Positions 61,517 through 64,000 of a DNA stretch of 64,000 nucleotides are shown here, piece after piece (within the stretch, counting starts at the first letter, position 1; the number at the start of each line of letters is the position of its first letter). This stretch comes from Clostridiales bacterium (GTDB taxonomy: Bacteria > Bacillota > Clostridia > Oscillospirales > CAG-272). The notes under the pieces are model-generated. The model saw only the letters and a list, made by a program, of their open reading frames with translations, was not told the origin of the DNA and searched no databases. The stretch lies in the NCBI GenBank assembly GCA_022791195.1, contig JAAVYP010000055.1:1-64000 (forward strand). Direction: 5' to 3'. Position numbers and translations under genes: made by a program.

Positions 61517-63364
61517 TTATTCTATATTTTGTTTTTCCAGTGCGTGTGAAAAACCCGCGCCGCAGTGTTTGTCATAACAAATAAAGCTGGCCGGCAGCGG
61601 CTCGTCTGCCGCTGAAAGCTCCCATGCCAATGTATAGGTTGTCTTGCCGCTTGGTTTGATTTTGGTACTGCCGCAATGGGGGCAGCGTTCGGGCAGGGCA
61701 TCCCGCAGGGTGATCCACATATCCATTTCGACGATCTGATATTTTGTGCGATAATCGAAATAAAAAACCATATGGCCGAGTTCGGGATGTGAGTATGCGT
61801 CCAGCTCGATCGGCTCGCCGGCCTCTTCTTTGGCCAGCATTTCTTGGTCCGCATTAAAGCCAATGATCGTGCCCGGCGATTCGAGCAGCAAATCCACGCC
61901 CATTTTAATGGCACTGTCAGGAATCGCAATGCCGAACAGATACGGACACTTGGCAAACGCATTTTGACCGATGATCGTCACCGTTTCAGGTATATCCATG
62001 CGGTTGAGCGACTCGCATCCATAAAACGCCCTGGCGCCGATAAACGAGACATTTTCGCCTAAAATCGTAACTTTTTCTAATTTTTCACAGCCTGAAAACA
62101 AATAGTCCGGCAAGTCAACAACATATTCAGGAATCACCATTTCAGTAAGCGAAATACAGTCTTTAAACATGGCGCTGCCTAATGTTCTGATGCCATACGG
62201 CAGCTCAACACCCGTCAAAGCCGTACAGCCCGAAAACGCATTGCTGCCCGCCGTGCGCAGTGACCGGGGCAAATCAATTTGGGCAAGCGCGGTACAGCCG
62301 CTGAAAGCAGATGCACCAATTTCTGATACACCCGAAGGCAGAGCCAATTCTTCAATGGATACACAGCCGTTAAAAGCCGAAGTGCCAATGCGCGCAAGCG
62401 AAGAAGGCAACGAAACGGCCGACAACGAGACACAGCCGTCAAAGCTGCGCTCTTTCAGTTCCTCGACCCCCTCCGGAATCTCGATGGTCGCAAGCGCAGC
62501 ACAGTCTTTAAAAGCACCAATCTCCATTCGGGTAAGGGTGGAGGGCAACTGAACCGATGCAAGTGCGGTACAGCCTGAAAAGGCATCGCGCATAATCGAT
62601 TCCACTCCCTCAGGCACTGCTATGCCAGTTAAAGAAGAACAACTATAGAACCCTCTCTCGGGCAAGCTCTGTAAAGATTCAGACAAACTGGCCACCTCTG
62701 TCAAAGCGGAACAGCCGGAAAAGACTCGATCCCCTAAAGAAGCTGCACTGGAAAGATCAACTGTCTGAAGATTTGTACACCCCTCAAAAGCACCCTCTCC
62801 AATGTTGCGAACCGAAGAAAGAACCGCTGTTTCGATGCCCCCGCAGTTTTGAAACGCAGAGGCGCCGATTGTTTCTAACGTCGATGGCAAATCCAGCGCG
62901 TTCAGCGCGCCGCAATTCGCAAAGGCCGACGGTCCGATTTGGGTAAGCCCCTCTGAAAACACAACGCGTTCTAAAGCCGAGCAACCTTGAAAAGCACGCC
63001 CTCTGATTTCTTTGATGGTTTCGGGCAGCTCCACTGTTTTTAAAAAAGCCTTATGCTCAAAAGCAGCCGTGCCGATCACCTCGACCGGCAGTCCCTCAAT
63101 TTCAGCGGGAATGGTTAAATCCGACAAATTGCCTTTATAGGAAAAGATAACCAGACGGCCATCTTCCTCAATATATTCAAATTTTTTATAGGAGCGGATG
63201 CCCTCTACCTCAGTTTCAGAAGGTGCTTCGTCAGCCGAGTCAGGATATCCCTTTAACAAATAAGCATCACAGGAGCAAAACAAAAAAACACATAACAGGA
63301 GCATGCCGCATAACAAATGCATGCCGCATGGCAAAAACAAACTGCGAAATCCTTTTTTGCGCAT
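61517..63364 (-). CDS. BspA-like leucine-rich repeat (LRR_5) lipoprotein
   Basis: Lipobox ...FLFCSCDAYL; many LP..L..IG..AF.GC..L repeats. Confidence 0.88.
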   Translation of the reverse strand: MRKKGFRSLFLPCGMHLLCGMLLLCVFLFCSCDAYLLKGYPDSADEAPSETEVEGIRSYKKFEYIEEDGRLVIFSYKGNLSDLTIPAEIEGLPVEVIGTAAFEHKAFLKTVELPETIKEIRGRAFQGCSALERVVFSEGLTQIGPSAFANCGALNALDLPSTLETIGASAFQNCGGIETAVLSSVRNIGEGAFEGCTNLQTVDLSSAASLGDRVFSGCSALTEVASLSESLQSLPERGFYSCSSLTGIAVPEGVESIMRDAFSGCTALASVQLPSTLTRMEIGAFKDCAALATIEIPEGVEELKERSFDGCVSLSAVSLPSSLARIGTSAFNGCVSIEELALPSGVSEIGASAFSGCTALAQIDLPRSLRTAGSNAFSGCTALTGVELPYGIRTLGSAMFKDCISLTEMVIPEYVVDLPDYLFSGCEKLEKVTILGENVSFIGARAFYGCESLNRMDIPETVTIIGQNAFAKCPYLFGIAIPDSAIKMGVDLLLESPGTIIGFNADQEMLAKEEAGEPIELDAYSHPELGHMVFYFDYRTKYQIVEMDMWITLRDALPERCPHCGSTKIKPSGKTTYTLAWELSAADEPLPASFICYDKHCGAGFSHALEKQNIE

Positions 63365-63423
63365 GAAAGTCCTCCTCTCCCGAACAAGAAAACCATACAA
63401 GTTTATATGAATAACAGACGGCC

Positions 63424-63539
63424 GCCGCACAACCTGTGTGCCGCACAACTTGTGTGCCACGCAACCGATGTGCCACGCTGTTTATAAAATCAAATCCTTG
63501 ATTTGCTTCTATTGTACCATAGTTTATTTTTAAATACAA
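63424..63539 (-). promoter_or_regulatory. Promoter (TTGTAT-17-TACAAT), hairpin and 16-bp tandem repeat leader of the LRR gene
   Basis: TATGG-TACAAT-AGAAGCAAAT; GCCGCACAACCTGTGT-type unit x3.4 at 63424-63478. Confidence 0.65.
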
Positions 63540-63577
63540 TAACAATTCCTGCCTGAATTTGCAGCGTTTTCACACCA

Positions 63578-63618
63578 AAAACCGCCGCCAAACATTCCGT
63601 TTGGCGACGGTTTTCTCT
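63578..63618. terminator. Intrinsic terminator after the SPFH-like gene
   Basis: AAACCGCCGCCAAAC-ATTCC-GTTTGGCGACGGTTTT. Confidence 0.7.
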
Positions 63619-63641
63619 CTATTCTATTACGTGCTGTGTCT

Positions 63642-64000
63642 TTATTCCTCTTGGAACGCACTCTGATCCGGACGGATAAAGTCATCAGCCACATCCTCGT
63701 CACAGCAAGGGTCCTCCCGCTGGGGCTTTTTTTCCTCGGGCGCCGGCCAGGTGACATCGCCAACACCGGCAGTCTCTGAAAAAATAACATTTCGCTTAAC
63801 AGCTTCAACCGTATCGGTGGGAATAATCAGCTTGGCTGCTTTGCCTTCGGCCACTTTCATCAGCGCCTCATAGCGCTTCAGTTCAAGCACAGCCGCATTT
63901 GCGCCTGCTTCTTTAATCACGCGGATACCGTCTGCTTCGGCCTTTTTCGCCAAAAAGACAGCCTTCGCCTCACCTTCGGCACGGGCAATGCGCGCGTCTC
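63642..64000 (-). CDS. SPFH/band 7 domain protein, C-terminal part (truncated by window end)
   Basis: ...ARIARAEGEAKAVFLAKKAEADGIRVIKEAGANAAVLELKRYEALMKVAEGKAAKLIIP. Confidence 0.75.
   Translation of the reverse strand, partial: DARIARAEGEAKAVFLAKKAEADGIRVIKEAGANAAVLELKRYEALMKVAEGKAAKLIIPTDTVEAVKRNVIFSETAGVGDVTWPAPEEKKPQREDPCCDEDVADDFIRPDQSAFQEE

Noticed and set aside
63424-63479. Short CRISPR-like array
   Set aside because: 16-bp units are directly adjacent with no spacers; it is a tandem repeat and no cas genes are present.

Overview
The window is a 64-kb chromosomal segment of a Bacillota, probably a spore-forming clostridium; this is inferred from gene content only.

Left part (about 1-11.4 kb): a decayed accessory region.
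- A broken SLH/M23 surface protein.
- A lipoprotein and amidase-tail cassette present as two reciprocally damaged direct copies.
- Remnants of an integrative/conjugative element: a DUF4314-like protein, a small ORF with a premature stop, and a frameshifted sigma-like factor.
- A damaged nitroreductase / AMP-ligase fragment / pseudo-receiver / ABC exporter cluster.

Right part (about 11.4-64 kb): mostly intact core and niche genes.
- An amidase, a SplB-like radical SAM protein, a YyaL-like protein, and nrdG-nrdD-trxB with NrdR-type boxes.
- An ABC exporter, rarA, and a muropeptide-recycling operon (murQ-namZ-nagZ-kinase).
- A double two-component / double ABC (Bce-like) island.
- A his operon (Z,G,D,C,B,H,A,F,I plus a PHP phosphatase) with no hisE.
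- rnhA, pepF, a large DUF5722-like membrane protein, tpiA, pgk, a BspA-like leucine-rich repeat lipoprotein and the end of an SPFH-like gene.

The most interesting unexplained signal is a recurrent intergenic module. It has a sigma70 promoter (often TRTGG-TAnnAT with a 17-bp spacer), then immediately a 5' hairpin (GAAGCAAAyC...GrTTTGCTTC type), then in the best cases a closing stem enclosing two more hairpins (three-way junction). It lies at the head of several operons, in three tandem units before murQ and in an attenuator-like form before an ABC transporter. All assignments come from reading the sequence and supplied ORFs; no searches or folding programs were run.
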